Assembly (NCBI GenBank): GCA_008360955.1
Contig: LUCM01008926.1
Coordinates: 17,325-81,324, forward strand
DNA length: 64,000 nucleotides
Reading direction: 5' to 3'
From: Fasciolopsis buskii
Taxonomy: Eukaryota > Platyhelminthes > Trematoda > Plagiorchiida > Fasciolidae
This document shows positions 36,182-48,645 of this stretch, piece by piece. Below the pieces are notes generated by a model. The model was not told the DNA's origin, did not search any database, and saw only the letters and a program-made list of their open reading frames with translations. A program made the translations under genes and the position numbers. The stretch's first letter is position 1. Each line of letters begins with the position of its first letter.

Positions 36182-39100
36182 GTAAGTATTTCGGCCTAAC
36201 TATTCGTTCGCCTGTTCTTTATATTCGTCCCTCTACCTTTTGAACAATTTCTCTTGTCACAGTCATTAGACCATTCTCAAGTGCTTTCCTGTGTTCCATG
36301 CTTTGTAGTGCCTACTTAATCATCCATTGCATTTGGCTTCGAATCTCCTAATACAGCGACGGGTATTTCTAATCAATCGTGTTTTTGCACTTGAAAAGCG
36401 CAGGGGCGATTAGGTGTTCTACAGCTGGTCTGTTCTCTCCTTTTTCTTTTACCACTTCTTATATCATTTTATTGCTTTACTTCACATTACCCATATACTT
36501 CAAGGGCATGCAAAAACGAGAATGGGTTAGAAAACTACCATAGAAAAACCATTTAGTAGAGAGAGATCTCCATCAGTCAGAACAGCAGAAAAAGTGAAAC
36601 GTTTGTCCCTGTTGGGTTCTGTTTTGGGGAAATTGTATCCAACTCAGTGGGTTAATTTTAGTATCGGCAACTGGCCATATACAAGAAGGACGGGAAGTGA
36701 AGGACCAATTAGAAATAGAACTGAGGGTGAAGGGAATATCGGTCCTCTTTTCAGTTTTCATTCTAAATCTCCATATGACGGCAATCAATTCCATTAGAGG
36801 CTGTCATATTGGTTTTGCCCGTCACCTTACACTTGAGTTCATCCACGGACTGAAAGTACGGTGCGTAGACTACTTGCTAGTGCTACTTCCGTTCTTGATA
36901 AAAACAATTAACCTCCAAACATTTGCCCGTTCACATACACGTACACATCCCTGCTTGAATTTTTATCATTTTTTTTGTGCTTGTCCACCTCCTTACCGTG
37001 GATTCGCGGGAATTTTTCCGGTCAGCGGTGTACGCTGCGAACGTTTGACCAGAATCAGATCTTGTTCAAACAGAGGAAGTACTTGTGTGACTAAACTAAG
37101 CTGAAATAATCAGCCTCCATTTGACTGGCGCGGTATATTCTGTCCGGATCACTTTTCTTTTTCTGCTCCGATCACCATGTATTTGTCTTACGGTTGGATG
37201 TCGGCCGTACTGTTCATTTCATCTATCGTCGATTTACCTATTCGCCCCGGTACTGAGCCGAGGTAGTACGTCTCTTGAACCTATGATTTTAATTCCTTTA
37301 TTGTCAGATGACCTGGTTTTGTGTGCTTGCATCCGCATTCCTCTCCCCTGGGACATGTGCACACCTGATTTAACTGCACCTGTATACCAAATCAAGGTGG
37401 TGTTGCTTCTTCAAATCTGCTATATAGGTGGGCGTTTTGTGGTACATTCTCTTTCGCTCTCCTGCAATGAATACCTTTCAAAGTCTGTTTGAAGACAAAT
37501 TCTCCCTATCTTTCTCTCCTCATTGTGTCAACCTCCGATTAACTTTTTCACGGCCCCTGTCCTAGGCGTCATGAATCTTACTTTTTGTGCCCATAGACCA
37601 TCTTGATCCGAGTTTGTGCAAGGCCCTCACTTGTGATATCCTCACATATATCTAAAGTAGCTGAATTGTTGGGCATATTTATAAGGTTGATGTTCTCGAA
37701 TTTTGTTGCCTATTGGTATCAGAAGTGTACATCAAAGGTATATCTCTGGAAGAACGAATAATCTGGAATTGGTAGAAATATATTCCATTGCTGCATGCCT
37801 AATCTGTCAAAATCCTAGAGTCTTTGTTCCCAGGTTTTTACTGGACAGGTCAACATTTGTGAAGCGACGAAGTCGTGTTCCGTGAACTCAGAACAAACTC
37901 TTATCACCTTCATTCGGAAACTGCAGATGGCGTTGCCTACTCACTTGCATCGTTATTAACTTAGTTTTGCCTTATTCCTACTTTAAGCCAATAACTTCAA
38001 ATCTAGTGAATTGGAGTCTCAAAATTGGAGCAGTAGAACGGCCTATTGATAATAACGTGTAAGTTTTTAGACGGACAATATGATCCCGATGAAGAGAGTG
38101 AAATAACGACAACAATTTGATTAACGAGAAAGCCAACCAGATAGGAGTCCGGGTACGCACAATAAAATAGCGCAGAAAGTGAAGGATATGTACCTCGACT
38201 AATGCTAATAACCTGTTTCTTTTATTTATTAATTAAATTATGTATAAGTCATTAAAAAAGCTGCGGAGTGAAGAAATTGTTCTGGATGAACTGCGGTAGT
38301 TTGCCACAAAGTTGGTTCAAAGCTTATTGGATGTGTTGAAGTTCAAAAGAAGTTACAGATACCGGTTGACATGTAGTTGATAATATTCAGTTCGAATAGG
38401 GTCCAAAAGCACATTGTTCACTACCGATGAAACAGTCATCCACTTCGTCTGCGGTTTCCGTTGATGAGGTCGTTGGTGACGCTCTTTGATGGATCGATTT
38501 ACACCATTCGGTCTGTTTTATCGCTTATCAGAGCCCAGTCAACCCCGCCCACAACTAGAGCCCGCAGCCGCTCTAAAACGCCTGGTATTTGGCTCACTGG
38601 TCTTGGTGATTACTTCAAAATCATCTCACGCGCTTCGTTTCTTGTTTTGGGTCGCTAAAATTGGTGTGCTACGTCGTGACTCTCTCACTGAATGGTGTGA
38701 GTGTTTTGTTCTTGGAACTAATTCATTCTCCTTTGTGGATTGCTGACATCAAATGCAAGAACTGCGTCCGGTATTACGTCAGATAGGCCGGATTGGCAAA
38801 CTACTACATTTATCTCACACCTAGAGGGAAATCAAACTCCTCTTGTTTTTTATTCGATGCATTTCTGGCTGCATAGCCCCTTTCTGGCCCTCTAGATGCG
38901 TGCAGTTAGTTTTACTTTGCTCATCTGTCGCTGATGAAACAATGATGGGATTTGGTCGGTTTCTATTGGTATGTGAAAGTTTTCCATCATTAGCATTTCC
39001 CCGTGGGTAATGGGATCAGCATTGCAGAATCACAAAAACCCAAACTCACAAAACACTGTTTTGAATAATTCGTGTTGAGTGCTTGTTTTTCTGTTGTGCC

Positions 39101-39670
39101 TCTCAGTTATGTCTCGTGAAGTTTTTAACAATTACGTCGGATTCATTTGGGTCACGGGTAACGGCAACTTCAGTCATAATGACGGCGTTGGGAGCGTCTG
39201 GTTCTTTAATTGCAACTGGGTTAATGTTCCATCTTCCGGTTTTGGGTTTACAATCTGTACTATTATTCATCAATCGACAAAAAAGCAGTGTGCTACTCTT
39301 CAAACATATCAGGTTTGGTCAGTTGTCACTTCCATTGTGGAAGTCCTCCCAGAGAACATTATAGGCTCTTGTGTTTGTGTTAGGGCCCTTAACGACTAAC
39401 GTTGATGTCTTATGTCTCGTTTATTTGTGTGCTACTTAACGTCTAGTGTTAAAGTCCTGTGTCTTGTGTGTTTTCCCAGCTATAAACTTTACTGGGGTTT
39501 CTTTTCTGAGTCGATGCCGTAATTTCCTGTTAGCTTAGTTCTATTGACTACCACTACTACCATAAACGCCGGATCACTATCATTTCAGTGGAAGAAACAA
39601 AGAATTTTTTTTCCTTTTGGCCACGTAATTTCAACATCTGACTAACCCACGGTTTCTTATTCTCTCTTAG
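36182..39670. other. DEPDC5 intron, unassigned
   Basis: No exon is needed here, since RLSH joins directly to GFQL as in other species. Open frames at 37121-37492, 38461-38746 and 39079-39399 are unrecognised. Confidence 0.5.
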
Positions 39671-40288
39671 GGATTTCAGTTGTGTCAAGAACCTCCTGTT
39701 TCGAATCAATCCACGAGTAACACTTCCGGTGACCATTCGTCAACCATATTAAGCTCCCCCGGGTCCACAGTAACAAATTTTAGCCCTCCACGATTTTCAA
39801 AAGCAGTTGGAAAACCAACCCCGCTTCGTTCGTCTGTTTGGACAGCGGGCAATACCGATCAGCGCAGTTCCGTTGCGAACACGGATAGTACACAGTTTAC
39901 GCGGCGAACCGCCAGTACACAACCTATCGTGGAGACGTCTGGCGCCCCTATTTCGAATGTCCCCACTCCCGGCCGGTTAATTGCTCGTGCTCGTCACCCA
40001 AACAACCGTGGTGTTTCCAGTACCACCGGTATGAATACATTAAATGCGAAAAATGTTGTTGGGATCGGATCTTGTTTGGTCAATCAACGGAATGGTCCAG
40101 GTGTGACAAGCCTGCTGACCACGGGCGGGATGTGTCGCTCTCTTGGTGTGGGACTTACACTGTCCCAACCTGTTCGAACTGCTACCCTTGGAGGTTGTTC
40201 TTTAACAGCAAAACACAGGCGCTCAGAGTCACCAGCTTCGGGTTCCGATCAGCCACCAAACTCTGGACGCTTCGGAAAACCGAGTCCG
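39671..40288 (+). CDS. DEPDC5: DEPDC5 exon: GFQL and Ser/Thr/Pro-rich insert
   Basis: The acceptor is 'attctctcttag'. In phase 0 it begins GFQLCQEPPVSNQSTSNTSG, continuing the family motif QRLAQGFQLIV. About 200 low-complexity residues rich in Ser, Thr, Pro and Arg follow, where vertebrates have only a short loop. The donor is weak: CCG|GTTAGT at 40289 is my choice because it gives phase 0. Without splicing the frame runs to a TAA just after 40342 (ending DFRGNVVC). The 5' half is secure and the 3' boundary is not. Confidence 0.8.
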
Positions 40289-40768
40289 GTTAGTTTTGTT
40301 CCTTTGAATATCAAATACGATTTTCGTGGAAATGTTGTATGCTAACGTTCTGGACAACAGTCCGTTTGCATGCAAACACGTTTATTATTTAGTTTACTGC
40401 TTCAAGATCTCTGCGGAATCGATGGGCAAATCACGCCGATCCCTACTATAACTGAAACTTCGGAGTTATACATGGTACCCTAGTTGGTGTTCCTTCCAGT
40501 GTGATTATCGGTTATCATTGAGAATATGATGAACGTTCATGATGTAATTCTTTTCGCGAACATACAGTGAAAATTCGATGCCACGGTCAATCATGGTGGA
40601 GCACAGAAATCTATTCTCATCACCGGATTTCTACTCAGTCAGAGGATGGTATGCGCAGTTTCACGAGCACGTACATTTTTTGCCATGTTTTTCATACTCA
40701 GTTCAATCCAGTTTGTGGTATTGTTAACCTTGCACCAACGTGGTCTTATTTTAGTTCCTACCTCACAG

Positions 40769-40843
40769 TATCATCTGCTAAGACAAAAACTGCGAGGAAT
40801 AATGAAGTTCGACGGCAAAATAGTAGCTGTTTGTCTTCTGTGA
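40769..40843 (+). CDS. DEPDC5: Possible DEPDC5 exon after the insert
   Basis: The acceptor 'agttcctacctcacag' is good. In phase 0 it reads YHLLRQKLRGIMKFDGKIVA and VCLL, then TGA. The pattern Y-x-L followed by K/D-G-K-I-x-V weakly resembles the human segment that reads approximately [21 protein letters not shown]. A usable donor before the stop is not obvious. Treat as tentative. Confidence 0.3.
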   Translation, partial: YHLLRQKLRGIMKFDGKIVAVCLL

Positions 40844-40849
40844 TTCTCT

Positions 40850-43800
40850 CTTCCTTCATCTATCGTTCTCCTTCATTTTTCTACATCACAATGGACTTCT
40901 AATTCAAGCACGGGTTTCACTACTGTTATTTGGATTCGGGTGTTAGGTTATCATCTGTACCCATGCTGCACAGTCATCATCAAGTGAATAAAAAGGAAGC
41001 TTGCTGACATTTCTTTTGACATTTATGCGATTGTTGTTTGAGTTCGATATCTGAAAATAAGGGACTGGTTGAGTGTACTTCGACAACAACGTTAACTGCT
41101 CTGGTCCTTCGTTTACTAGCATTTTGATTCTTAACCCTTGGTTGACTACTACTGATCTACAGACCGCTTTATGTCTGTACTATTTTCTTTACTAATCCTA
41201 ACGTGAAATTGCATGAATGCGTCGCAGTAAGCGATTGGTCATATGGATATTGTCACACAACATGAGTGTTGTGCAGCTCACACTGCCTGAATGCACACTT
41301 CAACTGTTGCTAGTTGATGGAAGTTTCCCTAGCTCACCCACCCACCGATCGATGTTAGGTCGGATGAGGTCGTATTTTTCACTTGGGTGACGATTTCCGA
41401 GTGAAGTATGTCATACCTCTGTCTACTTGTATACGCTGAAATTGGTGCCAAAATTCGAATTTTGGTCAGCCTTCAGTGTTGCTGCTTTGTTACCATGTTG
41501 GATGACATCAGTGACAAAATTAAAGTTGATGCAATTATTCTGCACCATGACAAATGCACAAAATCCCGTTGGCCCTGTGACCAATAGCTTGTGTTCTGCT
41601 GGCCTAAACTCCGTATTCCTCCGGTTGCTCGTTTTTTATCTTTCCGTTTTGAATATTTGTATTATGTCAGTGTTTTATATCTCAACATTAATAAGGCACT
41701 GAGAAAATAGATCGAATGCGAATTTCTAGATATGCGAAACTCACAGAGATTGTTGTGTTACCCGATGGTCATATCGATCGGCTCAGCAGTGTCCCATATT
41801 TTTTCTCATTTTGGTATTCTGTGAATAATTGAAAACTTTTGACCAAGGGTCTCTGTGTAACCGTGGCTTTACGGTAGCTACATTCCCTCGGTTGCATAAA
41901 ATTATTCTGACTGCTGCTTTCTCATTACGGACCGGTGATCTAGTTGCCTGATCCTTATTCTTTACAACAGTAAAAGAAAGTAAACATGTTTTTTCTCCCC
42001 ACTGTGATTACCTTTGATAATATACACGGATAGCCGCACTCATTTGGCAAACTATTTTCTCCCGTTGACTGTGACTTTGTTTTCGCAAGCTGACCCGTAT
42101 GTTGCTACTCCATCTACTTTTGGCGGTCTTTGGTTCTCCGGAGTTTTTGATTGTCTAACTAGATCAATTCTGTTCACTGCGACTGTGTACTCGGTTTTCA
42201 TGAGTATGTCTGTTTGGGTACATACTGAAACGAAACTCTGATGTCCCTAGACTATCAGACTGTTCAGTTTTACCTACCGTGATCACTGAACATGCACTCC
42301 AAGATTGAACTATGTCGGAGTATTTTTCATGCATCTTTCATTACTCGTGTTATCCGTTGTTTCTCTTTTTCTTGCTGAATAGTACGTACGTACGTTGATC
42401 AACTTTCTGTACGCTAAGATTCAGACATCCGTGGGTTTTCTGGAGACGTACGGGAGTGAATAATTACATTTGGTTAGATGACTGGATTTACGGACGCACG
42501 AGCGAATCGGTAGATAAATAGGCTACCCGTTGGAACCGCATAAGTATTTCAGTCTAACTTCAAATCGGTGCACCGTCCTTTCTGGTAATCACAGCAATCC
42601 CACGAAGTTGCCTCATTTTTTGTCATTTTTCATGACCGATTCCCAGAGCTAGTCTCAACGGAAACTGATGGTTAAAAGGTTGAAAAACGACCCCAGTCTC
42701 GTCCTGGACATCTTCAGTGTTTTGGACAATCTTTTTCTGTTTCATTTTTTCGCTCCCTCGAATTCGTTGCCCCAAAATTTGTCGGTCCTCTGAACGCCAA
42801 ATATTTCGGGTCTGTCAGCATTCTATTTATGCTTGGAATATTCCTCATTTATCGCTCAGCTTTAAGAAAACCTACTAACTTTCGCGGCTCAGTTAGCGTG
42901 TTTTTTTCCTATGTGCGCACGTCTCCAGTCAATGGGTCGCCTTATTCAAAACTTAGCACTGCTTTTCTGCAAACGTAGTTTAGTGTTACTGTAATTTACT
43001 TCGTAGATATGCCGGGATCTCGGTAGGTGAACAAATTTCTCCACGCTTTACTGTCGAAAAATGAATTAAGGTTACAGATTCGAATGAATATTAAAATTCA
43101 CATTAGTTAGAGTGCCTCTGATTTGAATTTATTGACATGGTTTCTTGAACTTATTTCCGACTAACATTAGCAAGCAGAATGAAAATCGCGATTTTGTTGC
43201 CTCCATCATCCCGCTAAAAAGAATTTGACAGGCTTTACACATCACTCACTCACTAAGCAAAACAAATTAACCGTCAAAATAAAGTTCACGCTAGCTTGAG
43301 TTTGTAGGTGGCATTTTTAACGTGTGCCTCCTATCAGGTAAGATCTAAAACATTCCATCCTTGTCGGTCTTTTTCTGCAGTGCAACATAACGTTTATTTG
43401 GTAAATGTTGCTACTGCTTCACTAAAAACAAGACACTTCAACAAAGTCTTCAATTCTTATCCGGAACTAAGCCGTCTCCGCTTTTTGGTTGATGGATTTT
43501 CTACCCGATTACTTTGCTTTTGTAGGAAAATACCACTAAGGTAGTCTCGTTTAGTCCAGAGCGTTGGACGAGGCTCGTTGGAATATTTCAAATTACACAG
43601 TTCATAATCTGACTGTTATCCTCTGCATTGGAACATCGAGATAAAATAGCTAATTGACCAGCCACCTCTCTCTACTGTGTTGTCAATTGAGAAAAGTGAC
43701 GGTTTACCAACTGCATCAAAATGACCGCCATTTCATCCTTAACGTTGACGCTTGCTGAGAGTTCCTCTTGTTGGAAGTTTTGCTCTCCCTCAATGAAAAC

Positions 43801-46740
43801 CTCTATTGAACCATGGATAACTTGGAAGTTTCTAATTATGAGCGAAGTACCCTCGGCCTATTCCTGCCGGCTTTGTTTTGATTGAACTAACCGGTGAAGT
43901 TGTTTTTTTGTAGATTAATTGGAATAATTTGCACAAAACTTTATCTCTCACTCCCGATAGGTTTTGGCTCCCAATATTCAGTTAACTTTACGTAGGCAAA
44001 CAAGATTCCGCGCCTTTGCCTATTCCCGGTTAGATCCACATTAAACAAAACTGGGTAATTGCAATGAGTAAATTTATGTATTAACTCATTATTCTCATCG
44101 GACTTCAGAAAGCGAACCGAAAAGGAGTAACCACAGAGTTGACATTCTTTGCCTATTAAGTTTCGAGTAGATTTGCATGTTCATATCCTATGTGAATCGG
44201 TTGTCATCCAAGCTAATCAGGACCGCGCTGCTCATTGCTTTCAACATAATAGACGGCCATAAGTGGACTACTCCTCAGAACTCCCATGCTAGTTTAACGC
44301 CATACGGCCTGCTGGGTTAGGATTTTGAGTTGAACTTGACAAAAGTAAAATTTCGTTGGTGAGCTGAGTTTTTCTATGATCTTTTCATTTTTTTCACTGT
44401 TATTCGATGCTACCAGATGACAATGAAACCCAGAGCAAGCTCGTACAAAGTTAGTGGTTGTATAAGCTGGACTAAACCGAATGCATGTTGTTGCTCAAGT
44501 CTCCCCTTGGTCTATGATTTTTCCCGTGATTGGAAGAAGACGAATAACCCACCAAATATTTTTATTACTACATATGGACCTTGCGTTTTCAGACGACTCG
44601 AATATCAATTTTACGGACGATCTAACTTAGTTATTTTATGTGAACTTGGTCATTGACAACTTTTACAGTTGGCCACGTTTATCTTTTCAGCTGCTCAGTC
44701 TCACATGATAAAGAAATAGTTGTTATTAGATATTTGTCGAAGCTCGCACATTCTTATTTCACAATGAAAAGATAAACGTGACAAATCATCTTCCGGGAAA
44801 CATTGGCGTGATTCGTATTTGTACTTGAGCTTCGGATGTCTTATTTGTGGCAAACGCCTAATCATACAATTCCGGAACGCATGAAAATGTCTCATCAACA
44901 CAAAAGATTGATTGCCATACCCGCCCCTCCCCCTGTGCTCATCTCTATGCGTACGCACAATTTGTATCGATCATGAAGATAAAAAAACGGATAACCTACG
45001 ATCCACTCATCCGTTCGATCGCTATGATCGCTGCATAGAGCGCGTAGTGCGCTGCTTGGTAGTTAATATCCATCCCCCCCACCGCAAGCACACTCACTCA
45101 CGCTCACAACAAACAAACAGACGTCCACATATGTACCCGTATTTGTGCTAGTAACTAATTCTATTTCGCGTTTGCTTGATTGGTCAGTCTTTTGGTCGAC
45201 GTCGTTATCGATATCTGTTTTGTGCGCGTATTCGCACCGTACTATTTGTGTTTTGCTGTCGGCTTGTGCGCCTGTGTTGAACGAATGCCGTCTCTGGAAC
45301 GGACCATACATTGCATTTTTTGTGGTTAACTCAATGTTTTCGTTTTTTTGTTTTCATTCATCACCTGACTGATATTTCATATTATTACTCGTTGTTTGCC
45401 TTGCTATAAACGTCCAAATCCGTTCTGTGGACTTTGGGAGATTGTAAGTGAATTCCATACAAGCCTATTCCGACATCAGCTGCTATTTTGTAGTCGACCA
45501 CTTTGTTTTGAAACACTAAAAGTAAAATTCAGCTTGATGCTCTCATGGTTTTTTGGAGGCTTCCATTTTTGTTCACCTGATTGATATCAGGCGTTCGATA
45601 TTTGAAGGCGATGGAGTACGGGCCTAAAGTCAAATAGTCCCCTTTTAGGTATTTGTCCACTGCCATGACCTGATGATTGCGCAGATACCTTGCTTTCCGT
45701 GTTTGACGCTACACGCAAGTGGTAAATAGGTCATTTAAAGTGCAGACATGTATTGGAAGATATGCGATCGAATGACCCTGTGCAGACGCATTTGCGAGTG
45801 GAGATATTTTTCCGAGCATGTCAAAGTGGTGAGCGAAGTTCAGCGAGACCGCTCACCTGTCGTCTTTTATGCGGCCAACAGGACAAAGAAGCACCGTCAG
45901 ACGTGACTATGTGATGCGCGTCGATAAAAAAAATTGTCGAAACCAGGTCGACTGTGGACTAAAAGTTGTACTTGTGACTGAAAACCAGAAGGTGAATGTG
46001 ACAAAATGTAAGTTTATCATGAGAACAAGCGGCTTTTGTAAATCTCAATCGCCCTCGGTGCATCTCATTGGCTCATTGAACAGTCACCAGTCCGTGATAC
46101 GCTACCCGATTCCTCATACTCCTCGTGATATGAGCTAAGACAGGTAACCATGCGCCCCAGTCGTCTGGCCAAAATTGACAAACGACAGCGCACTCCACCA
46201 GGTTGATGCTCATCCGCTGGCACTTATGATGCCCGACTGAGGTCTGTCTTAGCTCTGTTTACGAAATTTGAGGAGACAGCTGACGAATCATGAAGTGGTG
46301 ACCGGTTTGTTCAATTGTCCAATGAGATGCACCAGGTGCGAGCGAGAGTTACAACGCCCGCTTATTCTCAAATTAAAGTTACTGTTTCTCACATTCATTT
46401 TTCCAGTTTCTCATTTCAGTGTTATTTCTTCTGAATTCAATATTGGAAAATACTGTGGTCCATAGATCACAGACGTTGTAGCAGTGCCAAGAGAGAAACG
46501 AAAATGCAATAAGGTTTACATTGTTCGGAAATTCATTTGTTTGAAAATTATTGTCTGAAACTGTAATGTATACTCTAAACAATTTTGCCAAAGTACACAT
46601 TATTTGTCAATCATGTCAGCAATATTGGTAGGTCTTGGTTACGTGTGCTGCGCTACTTCCTCTCACGTTTCCACTTCAAACGCACTAACGGGAGCCGAGC
46701 GCTGCTGCTTCTAGATTCTAAGGGATGAGATTGTTGCGCT
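40850..46740. other. Unassigned; DEPDC5 C-terminal exons not found
   Basis: I searched for the remaining SHEN, DEP and C-terminal motifs of DEPDC5 and saw none that I can support. A 30-base possible micro-exon (43311-43340, VAFLTCASYQ, flanked by 'tttgtag' and 'gtaaga') and a possible first exon at 45869-46007 (MRPTGQRSTVRRDYVMR..., donor 'aaaat|gtaagt') were noted, but neither joins to anything recognisable. An 8-bp perfect inverted repeat (ggtgagcg/cgctcacc) lies at 45828-45857. Confidence 0.4.
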
Positions 46741-46997
46741 TTAAACAATATATATATATATATATGCAGGAAGTAGTATCTGGATGCGTAAACAAAATTA
46801 GCCCGGGAGCACACGACCGGTTTCGCGGTTATTGTCGCTCGTCAGGTATGCGTACCTGATGCTCTCTTTTCCAAACATCCACATACTTGTACACTCCGAA
46901 TTGATTGATATTTCTCACCAGAATCGAATCTGTAGCAACAGGAGTGTGCATGGAAGCTCTTCGTCGAAGAGTCCACAGAAGAATCACAACTGTGATT

Positions 46998-46998
46998 N
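46998..46998. other. Single ambiguous base (N)
   Basis: The only N in the window. It sits exactly where satellite unit 1 stops matching unit 2 and the hairpin element begins, so a sequence join may have been made here. Confidence 0.95.
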
Positions 46999-47002
46999 CA
47001 CG

Positions 47003-47138
47003 TATATTTTTAGAGTTGAGAAGGCGTACACTGAGTTGATACGTTTATCGTGACGTTTCGATCCAAACTAGGACTCGTTGTCAAACGTCACAATAAACGT
47101 ATTAACTCAGTGTACGCCTTCTCAACTCTAAAAATATA
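47003..47138. repeat. Long perfect-type hairpin (56-bp arms)
   Basis: Arms 47003-47058 and 47083-47138 are reverse complements with two mismatches in 56 bases, around a 24-base loop (47059-47082). The arm includes 'gttgagaaggcgtacactga'. It has the shape of a fold-back or MITE-like element. No copy was seen elsewhere in the window. Confidence 0.92.
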
Positions 47139-47525
47139 CATGTATATACAAGCAGCAAATAGTATCTGAATGCGTGAGCAAAATTCGTCCGGGAGCACAC
47201 GACCGGTTTCGTGGTTATTGTCACTCGTCAGGTATGTGTACCTAGTGCTCTTGTCCAAACATCCACACACTTGTACACTCCGAATTGATATTTCTTGCCA
47301 GAATCGAATCTGTAGCATCAAGAGTGTGCGTGGAAGCTCTTCTTCGAAGAGTCCACAGAAGAACCACAACTGTGATTCGTTGATAATTCTTTGTCAGTTG
47401 GACTGAGCCAACCTTAGGAAAGAGGGCAGAATGCCCCAGAATATGCATATGTATACATAGAAGCAGCAATTAGTATCTGGATGCATGAACAAAATTTGCC
47501 CGGGAGCACACGACCGGTTTCGTGG

Positions 47526-47855
47526 TGAGAAATATCAATTCGGAATGTACAAGTATGTGGATGTTTGGAAAAGAGAGCATCGGGTACGCATACCTGACGA
47601 GCGATAATAACCGCGAAACCGGTCGTGTGGTCCCGGACAAATTTTGTTCATGCATCCAGATACTACTTGCTGCTTCTATATATACATATGTATATCATGG
47701 AGCATTCTGCCCTCGTTCCTAAGGTTGGCTCAGCCCAACTGACAAAGAATTATCAACAAATCACAGTTGTGGTTCTTCGGTGGACTCTTCAATGAAGAGC
47801 TTCCATGCACACTCCTGATGCTACAGATTCGATTCTGGTGAGAAATATATATATA
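47526..47855 (-). repeat. Tandem satellite, inverted part of array
   Basis: At 47526 the array continues on the opposite strand. 47526-47672 is the second half of an inverted unit ('caattcggaatgtac' to 'catccagatactact'). About 47698-47850 is the first half of the next inverted unit ('gagcattctgccctcgttcc' to 'gattctggtgagaaata'). The junctions with neighbouring sequence are TA-rich. Confidence 0.9.
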
Positions 47856-48475
47856 AATTTAAAAAAACTTTGTATTTAAAGAATCGATCCGTTTGGTTAG
47901 CTCTCGTGGTCTAAATCCTAGATCTAAATGCACGGTTTTTCTGTGGTCATCTCTGTGAAAAAGGTTTATAAAAATGCGCAGCATGAAAAAATGTCCATTG
48001 TCATAAGATGCCGAGCCCTGACAATCTTGCTACATATTCGAACGTAGTCTTTGCGCATCTCGAGATGTGTTTGAATGAGATGCTTTTTGTGTCAGCTGAG
48101 CAGTTCGATGTTGTCCAATAGCTGGAAAATTGGCACCCATTTTGATTTTGTCTTGATTTTCAGATAGCGTATGCTACATAAAAAGGACGGCTGGTATCCA
48201 CTTTGTCACACTTTTGCCTGTGTACATTTTGATGAAGGATAATCCGAACCTGCTAGTGATCATCATCGCAGTTCCAAGATGATCGTTTTTTAAGAAGAAA
48301 GTGTCGGACAGGCTATTGAAATGCTAAAAGTAGGAATATTCATGTGGTCGATAGCCGTAACAATACAGGTCTGTAAAAGAAGTTTACGAATAAAGATCCG
48401 TTTGTTCGAGCACAATGGTAAGTGTCTGACGAAGGAAATCTTCCAAAAGCGGAAGATGAGTCACTTGTAAGAATT
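47856..48475. other. Unassigned
   Basis: No gene or recognised repeat between the satellite and the SINE. Confidence 0.5.
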
Positions 48476-48645
48476 GCGGGCGGTGGCCAAACGGATAAGA
48501 TAGTGGTGTTCGGACGTGAGGGTCGCGGGTTCGAATCCTCCCACCACCGGTCAACTTCCCCACTTGACAGCCCTCTGTTGGCCGTGGTCCCCTTCCTGAA
48601 AAGCAATGTACATTGTTGTTTCATTAATAAAGGAAGTAAAAGATG
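48476..48645 (+). repeat. tRNA-derived SINE
   Basis: The head contains 'ggtggccaaacggataag' (A box) and 'gggttcgaatcctccc' (B box). The body has 'ccctctgttggccgtggtcc', and the tail is 'aataaaggaagtaaaagatga'. It is the best-preserved copy of the family in the window. Confidence 0.85.

Larger units (their letters stand above)
1612..40843 (+). other. DEPDC5: DEPDC5/Iml1 locus, part of the gene inside the window
   Basis: DEPDC5 (yeast Iml1) is the GATOR1 subunit that, with NPRL2 and NPRL3, acts on RagA/B GTPases at the lysosome and dampens TORC1. In order along the plus strand I find matches to the end of SABA (GVGIDLICFGQQPFHAVPMF, then FVPHWINC), a long Ser-rich linker, a conserved linker block (LNPQNPFGVNLD, then DERGKPLPPHRD), and the start of SHEN (VDWKSVSTPASLP, then FHEMILQRLSH and GFQL). 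Splice sites are canonical GT-AG and reading phase carries across nearly every junction. Introns run from about 50 bases to 10.8 kb and carry LINEs and SINEs. The 5' end lies left of the window, and the DEP domain and C-terminus were not found. The family assignment is strong; the exact exon set at 4.5-5.5 kb and after 40.3 kb is uncertain. Confidence 0.88.
46766..47525 (+). repeat. Tandem satellite, direct part of array
   Basis: The unit begins 'agtatctggatgc' and runs through 'gggagcacacgaccggtttcg', 'gtcaggtatgcgtacc', 'acttgtacactccgaatt', 'agtgtgcatggaagctctt' and 'cacaactgtgatt'. Starts are at 46775, 47161 and 47472. The last two are 311 bases apart, and the first two are 386 apart because a hairpin element replaces the end of unit 1. 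Unit 3 stops after about 55 bases at 47525. Confidence 0.9.

Noticed and set aside
38911..38969. Possible exon (LVLLCSSVADETMMGFGRFLL) with a consensus donor, in phase with DEPDC5
   Set aside because: It would separate QRLSH from GFQL, which are adjacent in other DEPDC5 proteins. Direct splicing 36181 to 39671 is in phase without it.
40567..40902. Open frame of 111 codons after the GFQL exon
   Set aside because: Its frame does not match DEPDC5. Only the piece from 40769 in another frame has weak family resemblance.
43917..43988. Segment reading INWNNLHKTLSLTPDRFW after 'tttttttgtag', considered as the DEPDC5 WNYLD block
   Set aside because: Only three residues resemble the family motif, there is no supported donor, and nothing before or after continues the protein.
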